A DNA stretch of 64,000 nt from assembly GCA_934717855.1 (NCBI GenBank), contig CAKUZI010000008.1, positions 54,200 to 118,199 on the forward strand. Direction: 5' to 3'. Positions 8,436 to 16,454 of this stretch are shown in pieces. The stretch comes from an uncultured Candidatus Melainabacteria bacterium. Its GTDB lineage: Bacteria > Cyanobacteriota > Vampirovibrionia > Gastranaerophilales > Gastranaerophilaceae. A program made the translations under genes and the position numbers. Within the stretch, counting starts at the first letter, position 1. Each line of letters opens with the position of its first letter. The notes under the pieces were generated by a model. The model was not told the DNA's origin. It searched no databases and saw only the letters and a program-made list of their open reading frames with translations.

Positions 8436-8711
8436 TTATTTAATAAAAATTTTTTTAATAAAAGAAAGGATTTTTTCTAATAAAGATTGTTCTTTTGGCA
8501 TTTCCGGTTCTTTGTCGAAAGAGAAAATGTCCGGTTTTTCGTCTTTTAAGAAAATACTTTCATCCAAATATTTTCTTGGTTGTTTTTCTTGTTTTTCCCC
8601 TTGAGCCATGTAACCTAAGTTACCACCGCCGCCGTCATTTTGCATAGATGCTGCCGCCTTGATAACTGGTTTTGTGCTCAAAACATTTACATCGAATGAC
8701 ATTTTATTCAC
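8436..8711 (-). CDS. Hypothetical protein with amphipathic C-terminus
   Basis: A 91-residue protein with a low-complexity N-terminal half (glycine run in NDGGGGNLGYM) and a charged middle. A short C-terminal hydrophobic and basic helix (LLEKILSFIKKIFIK) could bind membranes. No family recognised. The start codon follows AAGGTGAAT on the minus strand. Convergent with the XRE regulator. Confidence 0.55.
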   Translation of the reverse strand: MNKMSFDVNVLSTKPVIKAAASMQNDGGGGNLGYMAQGEKQEKQPRKYLDESIFLKDEKPDIFSFDKEPEMPKEQSLLEKILSFIKKIFIK

Positions 8712-8856
8712 CTTAAACTTACGATTTTTGTTTCGTAAACCCCATTTGTTCCCTTACTTATATAAAGTATTTTTCATGAAGAAATGTTACAATTTTAGGG
8801 GTTTTGTTAACAAAAATTTACAATTTTATTACTTGGCACATACAAGAATGACAGTT

Positions 8857-8936
8857 TTGTTTAACTGCTTCTGATACGGACTTTGCATCTATGCTTCTAG
8901 GCATCTTCTCCTAGTATCTTAGCTGTCCTATTATTT
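8857..8936. repeat. Degenerate heptad-type intergenic repeat, copy 1
   Basis: Built from GCTTCTAGGCATC-like units. It shares aligned blocks CTGCTTCTG, GACTTTGC and TTAGCT followed by a T-rich tail with the sequence at 13104-13170. Outer bases GACAG/CTGTC can pair. It sits at the 3' end of the minus-strand gene ending at 8937. Confidence 0.55.
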
Positions 8937-9485
8937 TTATCTCAAGTCTTCTGTAATAATTCCGCCTGAACCTCTGTCGATTTCGCGTTTTATCGGTTTG
9001 TCATTTTCGTCGTAATAGGTTTTAACTGTTCCGCGCTCAATGATTTTTTCAATTCGTTTTTCATTTTCATCATACTGGATGTATGTTGTAATATCTCCCG
9101 GTATAGAGGTTATAATTTCTATTTTTTTCTTGCCGTTGTCGTGATATTCAATATCTGTTTCATTTTTCATTGCAAGAACGTTATGTTCATCATATACAGA
9201 ATCGAATTTGTAAATCATTCGTCCATCTTCGTCATAGCGGTGTCCGATTTCAAAGTTCAAATTGCGGGCATAATCGAGCCACAATTGTCCCTTTTTGGTG
9301 TAACTTCTTGAGATTAAAGCTCCATCAGGGCATTTTTCATATACAGTTTTCCCAAATTCAGTTTCTTGTTCAATAACTTGTGTTCCGTCTGGTTTTATAT
9401 AAGACGGAGCCATTGGATCTTTATTCGCCTTTTTTTCAAACGGATTTACAAAAAAATATTTTTTGGTTTCTTGATTTTTGTCCAT
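8937..9485 (-). CDS. YD-like repeat protein, unknown function
   Basis: A 182-residue soluble protein rich in acidic, basic and tyrosine residues. Short beta-hairpin-type repeats recur about every 15-20 residues (GHRYDEDGRMIYKF, IEYHDNGKKKIE, IQYDENEKRIEK, KTYYDENDKPIKRE), resembling MORN/YwqK-like or RHS/YD repeats. There is no signal peptide and no catalytic motif. Such repeats usually form an elongated beta sheet for binding; the partner is unknown. The 3' end abuts a dispersed repeat. Confidence 0.6.
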   Translation of the reverse strand: MDKNQETKKYFFVNPFEKKANKDPMAPSYIKPDGTQVIEQETEFGKTVYEKCPDGALISRSYTKKGQLWLDYARNLNFEIGHRYDEDGRMIYKFDSVYDEHNVLAMKNETDIEYHDNGKKKIEIITSIPGDITTYIQYDENEKRIEKIIERGTVKTYYDENDKPIKREIDRGSGGIITEDLR

Positions 9486-9554
9486 AATATTTATTATATT
9501 ACGGCAAAAATGTTTTATTCTTTAATCTAATCATACATTTAGAGGAAATTGTGT

Positions 9555-9560
9555 TATAAT
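9555..9560 (+). promoter_or_regulatory. -10 box placed for a leaderless TPR gene
   Basis: Perfect TATAAT six bases before the ATG of the TPR gene. No Shine-Dalgarno sequence is properly spaced, so transcription probably starts at the start codon. Confidence 0.45.
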
Positions 9561-9566
9561 TCCGAT

Positions 9567-10454
9567 ATGAAGAAATTTGTTTTATTGTGTTTAATATTTC
9601 CGTGCTTGTGTGCTTGCGCAAGTGAACTTACAGAGGATTATTTTGATATTTCCGCTGATTATGCAACTTATGGAAAATATTCAGATGCAATGATTTATGT
9701 TGACAAAATTCTTCAAATTGAGCCGAATAATTCTGCTGCGAAAGATTTGAAAAATACGCTCATTAGGGTTACAAACGGAAATGCAAAATCTTATTTGACT
9801 TATAATGACAAAACAATTCATAGTTCGCAACAGTTAAAAATGTTGGGTGATAAATCGGGACAAATTTCGACGTTATCTTCTGCAACAAGTGATTTTTGGG
9901 CAATGTATATTTTAGCGCAATTATATAGAGATAATGGTGATTATAAAAACGCAATAAATTATTATCAAAAATCTCTTACATTAAAACCGAATTATTCACA
10001 GAGTTATCTTGGTTTAGCTCAGTGCTATTCTGCTTTTGCGGATTACAAAAATGCAATAAATTTTCTTAACAAATATATTAGTTACAACCCAAATTCAGAT
10101 ATTGCATATGCGCTTCGTTCTAATGCTAATATGAATTTGAACTATCTTGCGGAAGCACAGGATGATATTCAAAAAGCTCTTGAGATTGAGGAAAATATTT
10201 CATATCTTTTGATTGAAGCTAAAATTCTTTATTACAAAGGAAATTATGATGATGCGAGAGAAAAATTAAATTTGCTTTCGAGAAATATTCAAACATCAGA
10301 AGTTTATAAATTTTTAGGATTATGTGATTATGCACAAAATAATTTGCCGAGTGCATTATTAAATATTGATAAAGCAATCATACTCTCTGATGACGACAAA
10401 GAGCTAAATTCGACGTATAATAATATAAAAGCAACATTGGATAAGCAACAATGA
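9567..10454 (+). CDS. Secreted TPR-repeat protein
   Basis: Starts MKKFVLLCLIFPCLCAC, a signal peptide with Cys residues that could act in a lipobox. The rest is tetratricopeptide repeats: YGKYSDAMIYVDKILQIEPN near the N-terminus, NGDYKNAINYYQKSLTLKPN and FADYKNAINFLNKYISYNPN in the middle, then more degenerate copies. About six repeats form a protein-binding scaffold outside the cytoplasmic membrane. An upstream in-frame TTG exists, but ATG next to the -10 box fits better. It overlaps the next gene by ATGA, so the two are translationally coupled. Confidence 0.8.
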   Translation: MKKFVLLCLIFPCLCACASELTEDYFDISADYATYGKYSDAMIYVDKILQIEPNNSAAKDLKNTLIRVTNGNAKSYLTYNDKTIHSSQQLKMLGDKSGQISTLSSATSDFWAMYILAQLYRDNGDYKNAINYYQKSLTLKPNYSQSYLGLAQCYSAFADYKNAINFLNKYISYNPNSDIAYALRSNANMNLNYLAEAQDDIQKALEIEENISYLLIEAKILYYKGNYDDAREKLNLLSRNIQTSEVYKFLGLCDYAQNNLPSALLNIDKAIILSDDDKELNSTYNNIKATLDKQQ

Positions 10455-11443
10455 CACAAAGATATAGAAAAAGAAGAGTTATAAAAAAGGAATCAGCAAT
10501 GACAAGGTTTAAAAATTGGTCAATATCGATTTTACTTGCAGGTGTAATGTTATTTGGACTTCAGAGTTACAGTAGTACGGCAAGTTTAAGATTTGCACAA
10601 ATTAGTGATGCTCATTTTTATACAGGGCAAAATAATACAACTTATAAAATGGTTGGAGAATCTCCAAGGCTTTTGGATGATGCGATTGAGCAGATTAACT
10701 CAACTCCAAACGTTTCTTTTGTAATGTTTACCGGTGATCAAATTGATAAACCGTTTGAAAAAGAATTGAGTGCATTTCTTCCGCACACGGAAAAATTGAA
10801 TGCTCCTTGGTATTTTGCATTTGGAAATCATGACACAATGTATGGCGGTTACCTTACTCCAAGAGTTTATATGGATTTGGTAAACAATTACAACAAAAAT
10901 TACAAATTTGAAAAATCTTATTATTCGTTTGTTCCGCAAAAGGGTTATAAAGCAATAGTTTTGGACACAATAATTCGAGATAGGCTTACGGCAAACGGAC
11001 GTCTTGGCGAAGAACAGCTTCAATGGCTTGATAATGAACTTGCAAATTCAAAAAAAGATACAATTTTGATTTTTATGCATGTTCCGGTTTTAGAACCATT
11101 CAACAGCCCTAACCACAGATTGCTCGATGCTGACAAAATGCAGGAAGTTCTTAATAAATATAAAAATCCGATTGCAGTTTTTCAAGGTCATTATCACGGT
11201 GCAAAAATTACCCAAAAAGATAATATTTTGTATGTAAGTTGTCCGTCAATGGTGACTTATCCAAATGCTTTTAGGATGATTACGGTAACAAATTATAAAA
11301 ACAGGGTTGTTTTTAATATTCAAAATAAAGAAACAAATCTGAAAAATGTACAAAAACTTGCAAAATTGTTGGTTTTTGGGACTACAATATATTCAGGTGA
11401 AGAAAAAGACCAAAATGCGACAATTACGATTGGGAAAAAGTGA
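10451..11443 (+). CDS. Membrane-anchored or secreted metallophosphoesterase
   Basis: Calcineurin-like phosphoesterase with the five metal-binding blocks in order: QISDAHF, FTGDQID, FGNHDT, FMHVPV and FQGHYHGA. A hydrophobic segment (SISILLAGVMLFGLQSY) near the N-terminus is an anchor or signal peptide, placing the active domain outside the cytoplasm. The first ATG overlaps the TPR stop codon. A second ATG (10499, MTRFKNW) is preceded by AAAGGA and could be the real start. Substrate unknown. Coupling to the TPR gene suggests they work together. The stop codon lies at the edge of a dispersed inverted repeat. Confidence 0.88.
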   Translation: MTQRYRKRRVIKKESAMTRFKNWSISILLAGVMLFGLQSYSSTASLRFAQISDAHFYTGQNNTTYKMVGESPRLLDDAIEQINSTPNVSFVMFTGDQIDKPFEKELSAFLPHTEKLNAPWYFAFGNHDTMYGGYLTPRVYMDLVNNYNKNYKFEKSYYSFVPQKGYKAIVLDTIIRDRLTANGRLGEEQLQWLDNELANSKKDTILIFMHVPVLEPFNSPNHRLLDADKMQEVLNKYKNPIAVFQGHYHGAKITQKDNILYVSCPSMVTYPNAFRMITVTNYKNRVVFNIQNKETNLKNVQKLAKLLVFGTTIYSGEEKDQNATITIGKK

Positions 11444-11556
11444 GTAGTGAGAAGTAAATAGTGAATGGTTCTTTTCATTCGCTCCGCTCAATATATTTTT
11501 GTGCGATAGCACCTGTAAGAACCACTCATCAATTACTATTTACTTCTTCAACCACA
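11439..11556. repeat. MITE-like inverted-repeat element, copy 1
   Basis: About 118 bp whose left arm (AGAAGTAAATAGTGAATGGTT) is nearly the reverse complement of its right arm, with the centre containing GATAGCACCTGTAA. A second copy is at 16311-16436. It supplies the stop region of the phosphoesterase gene and the spacer to the next gene. Confidence 0.65.
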
Positions 11557-11572
11557 CAGAAAGGATAAGAAT

Positions 11573-12496
11573 ATGAGCGAATTTAAAGTAAAATTTAGAG
11601 GGGTAAGAGGAAGTTATCCGATAGCTAATAAAGATTTTTTGCAATATGGTGGAAACACTTCTTGTGTAGAAGTTAATGTTAATGGTCATTTAATAATTCT
11701 AGATGCAGGTACAGGTTTAATCAATGTTGGAAATGAATTGTTAGGTAAATATATTTCCTCTGGACTTACAACTAATGAAAGAGAACCGATGAAAGCAACA
11801 GTCTTGATTTCTCATATTCATCAAGACCATTTGCAAGGTTTTACATTTTTTAGACCGCTTCATATTCCATCTTCTCAAATTAATGTTTTTGGAAATGTAA
11901 ATTATAACGAAAGTCTTGCAGATGAACTTTCAGAATTGCTTTTTGGAAAATCTTTCCCTCTTGATTTGGGTGATATTGCAGGGAATTTAAATATCAAAGA
12001 TATTAACGAAACAGAGGGGATTATTCTAAGACACGGTGAATCGCCTATTATTAAACGTATTGAAAACGAAAATGATGCAAAAGTTGAAAATGATGACGTT
12101 TTAATTACTTGTTATCGTTCGTACGCTCACCCTCAAGAGGGAGTTTTAATCTTTAAGATTGCATATAAGGACAAAGTTTTGGTTTATGCAACTGATAAAG
12201 AAAGTTATCCCGGAGGTGATAAAAAATTGGCAAAATTTGCTCGTGGTTGTGATTTGTTAATCCATGATGCGCAATATACAACAGAAGATTATTTGGATGT
12301 GTTTTCGTCAAAACAGGGCTATGGACATTCAACTTTTGAAATGGCTGTTGAAGCCAAAAATCAGGCAAATGCAGAAAAACTTGTTTTCTTCCATTTCGAT
12401 CCGAATTATGATGACAATAAATTAAATTCCATTAAAGAACAATATAAAGATGACAATATAATTTTGGCTCAAGAGGGGCTTGAGATTGAATTGTAG
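11573..12496 (+). CDS. MBL-fold metal-dependent hydrolase
   Basis: Metallo-beta-lactamase fold protein of 307 residues beginning VKFRGVRGSYPIANKDFLQYGGNTSC, the start typical of the phosphodiesterase-like group of the superfamily. The HxHxDH motif is HIHQDH at about residue 82. Later ligands are in YATDKE, IHDAQY and GHSTFEMA. A soluble cytoplasmic two-metal hydrolase is expected, possibly acting on a cyclic nucleotide or similar phosphodiester; the substrate is not determinable. Start follows AGAAAGGATAAGA. The gene after it is only 11 bp away. Confidence 0.88.
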   Translation: MSEFKVKFRGVRGSYPIANKDFLQYGGNTSCVEVNVNGHLIILDAGTGLINVGNELLGKYISSGLTTNEREPMKATVLISHIHQDHLQGFTFFRPLHIPSSQINVFGNVNYNESLADELSELLFGKSFPLDLGDIAGNLNIKDINETEGIILRHGESPIIKRIENENDAKVENDDVLITCYRSYAHPQEGVLIFKIAYKDKVLVYATDKESYPGGDKKLAKFARGCDLLIHDAQYTTEDYLDVFSSKQGYGHSTFEMAVEAKNQANAEKLVFFHFDPNYDDNKLNSIKEQYKDDNIILAQEGLEIEL

Positions 12497-12507
12497 TAAA
12501 GATAAAA

Positions 12508-13074
12508 ATGAGAATAAAATATGTAATTTTAACATCTTTAATATTTTTAAGTTTTCTCACATCTGGTTATAAAAAACCGGACGTGTATGTAATTGATGCG
12601 ACTAAAAACGCTTTTTTGCATAATAATATGGGTTTGAGATATATGGAAGAACGCTGTTATTATGCAGCAATTCAGGAATTCAAAATAGCAATTAGCTTAA
12701 ACCCTAATACTCAAGCAACTTCTGTTTATTACAAAAATATTGGTGACGCTTATATGGCAATCGGTTATCCGGATATGGCAAAACAACCGTATGAAGATGC
12801 TATTCATCAATACAGCTTAAATTTTCAATATTACCAAAATCTTGCAAAATGTTATAAAAGTCTAGGATTACTAAATTCCAAAATTTCCGAATATAGCAGA
12901 GGTGGAAATGCACTAAATAAAGTTATGCTAGGGGTTTTGTATATTGAAAACGGTAATACAAAACGCGGAATTACCATATTAGATGAATTCACTGTTTCTG
13001 AGCCGGATTTGTTGATTACTCCGGCGATAAAGCAATATATTAAAGATAATGTTGCAAAGATGAATAAGTTTTAG
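12508..13074 (+). CDS. TPR-repeat protein with signal anchor
   Basis: A 188-residue protein with an N-terminal hydrophobic segment (YVILTSLIFLSFLTSG) followed by tetratricopeptide-like repeats (YYAAIQEFKIAISLNPN, NIGDAYMAIGYPDMAKQPYEDAI, NLAKCYKSLGLLNSKI). Probably exported and acting as a scaffold. Likely co-transcribed with the MBL hydrolase. It ends at a dispersed repeat before a convergent gene. Confidence 0.75.
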   Translation: MRIKYVILTSLIFLSFLTSGYKKPDVYVIDATKNAFLHNNMGLRYMEERCYYAAIQEFKIAISLNPNTQATSVYYKNIGDAYMAIGYPDMAKQPYEDAIHQYSLNFQYYQNLAKCYKSLGLLNSKISEYSRGGNALNKVMLGVLYIENGNTKRGITILDEFTVSEPDLLITPAIKQYIKDNVAKMNKF

Positions 13075-13103
13075 ATAAAAAATAATTTTTTATTATAAAA
13101 ACT

Positions 13104-13170
13104 TCTAAGCTACTTCTGTAGCCGACTTTGCCTCTTTGTGTCTTAATTGCATTAGCTTTCTATTTTGCAT
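13104..13170. repeat. Degenerate heptad-type intergenic repeat, copy 2
   Basis: Shares CTACTTCTG, GACTTTGC and TTAGCT plus T-rich tail with the copy at 8857-8936 but lacks part of its centre. Lies between two convergent genes. Confidence 0.5.
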
Positions 13171-16100
13171 TTATTCTTCTATCAACACTCTGTCAAGGCA
13201 GGCTTTTGGTGAATATTGCCATTCACGGAAAGTTATTCGTTTAACTTTAAATCCTGAACGCTCAATGATAGCTTGTTTTTTCATGTTAGAAATATGCGAT
13301 TTTGTCTTGTCTTCAACACCATCGATTTCTATAACGAATTTGTCGTCAACAAGCAAATCTGCACTAAGTCCGGCGATATCTGCTCCTGCAACAACTCTGT
13401 GGTCAAGTTCTCTAATTTTCTCGGCAACTTCACGCTCAAAAGAGTTTTTGTAAATATTTTCGTCGATTTCACCTGAAAGCAAGGCTTGTTTTTTGTCTTG
13501 GTAATTTTGCATATAAGAAACATAGTTTCTGAAATGCCCTTCCGGCAATTCTCTCGGGTTACGAGAAATGAAATTAATTACTTTATTACGTCCACGAGTA
13601 ATCGCAACATTGAACAAATTTGCCTTTTGCATAAACATCAAACTTTGTGTATAACTGTTATCTGCAACCGCCCAAGAAATCATCATTATATCACGTTCAT
13701 CACCTTGGAATGTGTGTGCAGTACCGATTTCAATCTGGTGTTTTTTAATCATATAGTCAGATAAAACTTTGGAAACAGAAATTTTTAACTGCTCAACTTG
13801 CGCTCTGAATGGCGAAATAATTCCGACAGTAACAGGATTGTCAGGATTTTTTCGCTCGTCTTCGATAATAATTTCGTGTAATCTTTTTACCAACGCTTCA
13901 ATTTCAGGCAGGTTCCGAGTTGCGTCAAAATCAACCTTTCCGTCCATAACTTCAACGAGTTCAAGTACGTTTTCATCGGGTTTATCCTTACGCATTACAC
14001 GAATTCTGTCGTTATAAAACTCGTGGTTTGAAAAATTAATAATCGGTGGAAGACTTCTGAAATGTTCGTCCAACATAACCGAATTCATAGAATAGTAGTC
14101 TGCCAAATCGAACATTGAATTTGTTCTAAATCTCCACATCAATTGGTATTTATCAGGAATTCCGTATTGGCTTAAGAATGATTGTTCTTTTGCTTTTTCA
14201 AGGAATGAAAGATGTGGAAGTTGTTTGTCGTCACCCACGATTACTGCACGTTTTGCCCTGAACAGAATTGGGAAACAGCTTGCGATATCACATTGAGATG
14301 CCTCGTCAATGATTGCAACATCAAACATTCCTGGTTTTAGTGGAAGTGAGTCCGATACGGCATAAGTTGTTATGCACCAGCAAGGGAAAGCTTCCAAAAG
14401 CGGTCTGAAATCTTCTTCTTCCAAAATATTTGTTTGAAGTCGTTTTCGATTTGCTACAAGAGATTTTGCATGTACTTTCAATCTTCTTCGTTTATTTTCG
14501 TCACGCAAAAGTTCTTTTAAGGCTTCACGGCGTTTGTTTTTCAAGATATTTGTCGCAAGAGATTTTTGCTTGCGTTTCATTGTCCTAATTTGTTCAGACA
14601 ACATATGGAGATTGCCGGTTTTTTGAATATCTGCCTCAATCTTTCTTAAAGTATATTCCAAATTAGCAAATTCAAGTTCTTGCTTGAGTCTGCCAATATT
14701 TTCGTAATTTACATCAAATTCTTTTAAATTTAAGATTTTTTTCAATTGTCCAAGGCTTGTGAAATTGGCGATTTTAGAGATAAAACCGGCTTTTTCCATA
14801 TTGTGTTCAAGCACTTTTATAATGCCTGAAACCATATCTATTTCACCTTTTTTGATAGATTTTTTGATAAATTCACGTTTGCCTATGACTTTTTCTTGCT
14901 CTTCAACTTCCAACAGTTTGTCATGCCAATTTTTTTCAAGTTTAATAATTGTTTCAGACTTGTTTTCCATATTTTTGAGCATGTCGAGATGATCTTTCAT
15001 GTCTTTTGTGTCGACAAGAAGAATATCTTCAACATCTTCATCAAGGTCTGAATTGTTTTGTGAAAGTAGATTGTTAAGTTCTTCGCTCAACCGTCTTTGG
15101 TAATTCAAGCGTCCTGCACGAAGTGCCATGTGGCTTGCACCAAGATCGTTTAAACGTTCTGCAACAACATCAACTGCCTTGTCCATGCGAGAAGCAACAA
15201 GAACCGTTTTGCCATTTGCAACAAGGTGTGCAACAAGGTTTACTATTGTTTGCGATTTCCCTGTTCCCGGAGGGCCTTGTACCGCAACGAATTTGCTGTT
15301 ATCAATATTTTTTACAACTTGTAATTGACTGTCACTCAAGGACAACGGTGTAATCGGGTAAAAATCTGAAATTTTGTTCATATCTTTCATAGGAACAGAT
15401 TTTTCTTTGCTCTGTGAATATTCTTCATTAATAATATTCAAAGCAGTTTCTCGATAAATTCCTGACGGTTTTTCTGCAATTTGAGTTAATTCGTGCAAAA
15501 CACCTGCCGTAACAGACGGTCGTTTTGTCAAAATTATTGCACTTTGTGGAGTAACGGCGATTTTTTCAAGCTTAACTTTCTGCTTAGCCTGCTCATTTTC
15601 TTCCTCTTCAATAATTTCGTCTACATTGTCGCCGTCAATTTTTTCTTTATAAAAATCTTTTGATTTAGAAACATTGTCATCTTCTTTGTAATCATCAATA
15701 TTTGTGGCTATTTCAATTTCAGGAACAAGAGATTTTAAAGTGGTTAAGAAAATATCCAATTTCTCTTGTGTAATCGGTAAATCAGGCACTACATCAAGAA
15801 TACCCTCTAACAACAAATCAACTTCGTCGTCATCATCATTTTTGCGCATAAGTCCTGCAAGAGCTCCTGTATTTAGGGAAAGCACTTCGTCTAACGGAAA
15901 ACAATTGATATTAACTCCGTTTCTTTCCAATTTGCATGGCATATACAAAAGTGGTGTCAAAAATTCGTTTTGACGTTTGCTTTTAGAACTTTTTCCAACC
16001 AAGAAAAGATAACCATAAATTAGGTATTTATCTTTTTGCCCCAAATCACTCTGAATCATGAGTTCGGTCAATTTCGGGTTGCTTCCCTCGAGCGAAATAA

Positions 16101-16293
16101 ATTCTGCACCTGAAGAAAATAATTGTTCTTCACCTTTTAGGAAAATCCATTTGTTATCTTTGTCGCCCTTAAGATTACGAAAAGTTGAACTCTTAACCTC
16201 TTCACGTACACAATCGTGAAGATATTGGCTCAATTTTTTTATAAAACTGTTATTGAATGCTGAATTTATTGCTCTTGAAGCTTCTTGTAGCAT
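13171..16293 (-). CDS. SF1 helicase fused to a C-terminal nuclease-like domain
   Basis: A 1040-residue Upf1-like superfamily 1 helicase. Motif I is GPPGTGKS at residues 340-347, motif II is IDEASQCD, with EHFRS, GIISPFRAQ, AHTFQGDERD and VAITRGRNK as later motifs. Residues 1-250 form an uncharacterised domain, and a coiled-coil-rich insert lies between motifs Ia and II. The last 80 residues (EREVAEKIRELDHRVVAG, then FVIEIDG and FKVKRITFREW) resemble a Vsr/DUF559 endonuclease-like fold. Helicase-Vsr fusions occur in some anti-phage systems and in housekeeping AAA proteins; no partner gene is adjacent, so a defence role is only a possibility. Confidence 0.85.
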   Translation of the reverse strand: MLQEASRAINSAFNNSFIKKLSQYLHDCVREEVKSSTFRNLKGDKDNKWIFLKGEEQLFSSGAEFISLEGSNPKLTELMIQSDLGQKDKYLIYGYLFLVGKSSKSKRQNEFLTPLLYMPCKLERNGVNINCFPLDEVLSLNTGALAGLMRKNDDDDEVDLLLEGILDVVPDLPITQEKLDIFLTTLKSLVPEIEIATNIDDYKEDDNVSKSKDFYKEKIDGDNVDEIIEEEENEQAKQKVKLEKIAVTPQSAIILTKRPSVTAGVLHELTQIAEKPSGIYRETALNIINEEYSQSKEKSVPMKDMNKISDFYPITPLSLSDSQLQVVKNIDNSKFVAVQGPPGTGKSQTIVNLVAHLVANGKTVLVASRMDKAVDVVAERLNDLGASHMALRAGRLNYQRRLSEELNNLLSQNNSDLDEDVEDILLVDTKDMKDHLDMLKNMENKSETIIKLEKNWHDKLLEVEEQEKVIGKREFIKKSIKKGEIDMVSGIIKVLEHNMEKAGFISKIANFTSLGQLKKILNLKEFDVNYENIGRLKQELEFANLEYTLRKIEADIQKTGNLHMLSEQIRTMKRKQKSLATNILKNKRREALKELLRDENKRRRLKVHAKSLVANRKRLQTNILEEEDFRPLLEAFPCWCITTYAVSDSLPLKPGMFDVAIIDEASQCDIASCFPILFRAKRAVIVGDDKQLPHLSFLEKAKEQSFLSQYGIPDKYQLMWRFRTNSMFDLADYYSMNSVMLDEHFRSLPPIINFSNHEFYNDRIRVMRKDKPDENVLELVEVMDGKVDFDATRNLPEIEALVKRLHEIIIEDERKNPDNPVTVGIISPFRAQVEQLKISVSKVLSDYMIKKHQIEIGTAHTFQGDERDIMMISWAVADNSYTQSLMFMQKANLFNVAITRGRNKVINFISRNPRELPEGHFRNYVSYMQNYQDKKQALLSGEIDENIYKNSFEREVAEKIRELDHRVVAGADIAGLSADLLVDDKFVIEIDGVEDKTKSHISNMKKQAIIERSGFKVKRITFREWQYSPKACLDRVLIEE

Positions 16294-16310
16294 GGGATCT
16301 CCTTTTATTC

Positions 16311-16436
16311 AGTGAGTGGTGAATAGTGAATAGTGAGTAGTTCATTTAGTTTGCTATGCTTAAAAGTATTTTGATAGCACCTGTAAAGGTCTTCTCACGT
16401 TTCACTTTCAATAAACTATTCACTTTTCTACTATTT
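16311..16436. repeat. MITE-like inverted-repeat element, copy 2
   Basis: Begins AGTGAGTGGTGAATAGTGAA, has the central GATAGCACCTGTAA also present in the copy at 11439-11556, and ends with an arm complementary to its start (CTATTCACTTTTCTAC). It fills the divergent promoter gap between the helicase gene and the nucleotidyltransferase gene. Confidence 0.65.
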
Positions 16437-16454
16437 TACGCTAAAATAACCAGT

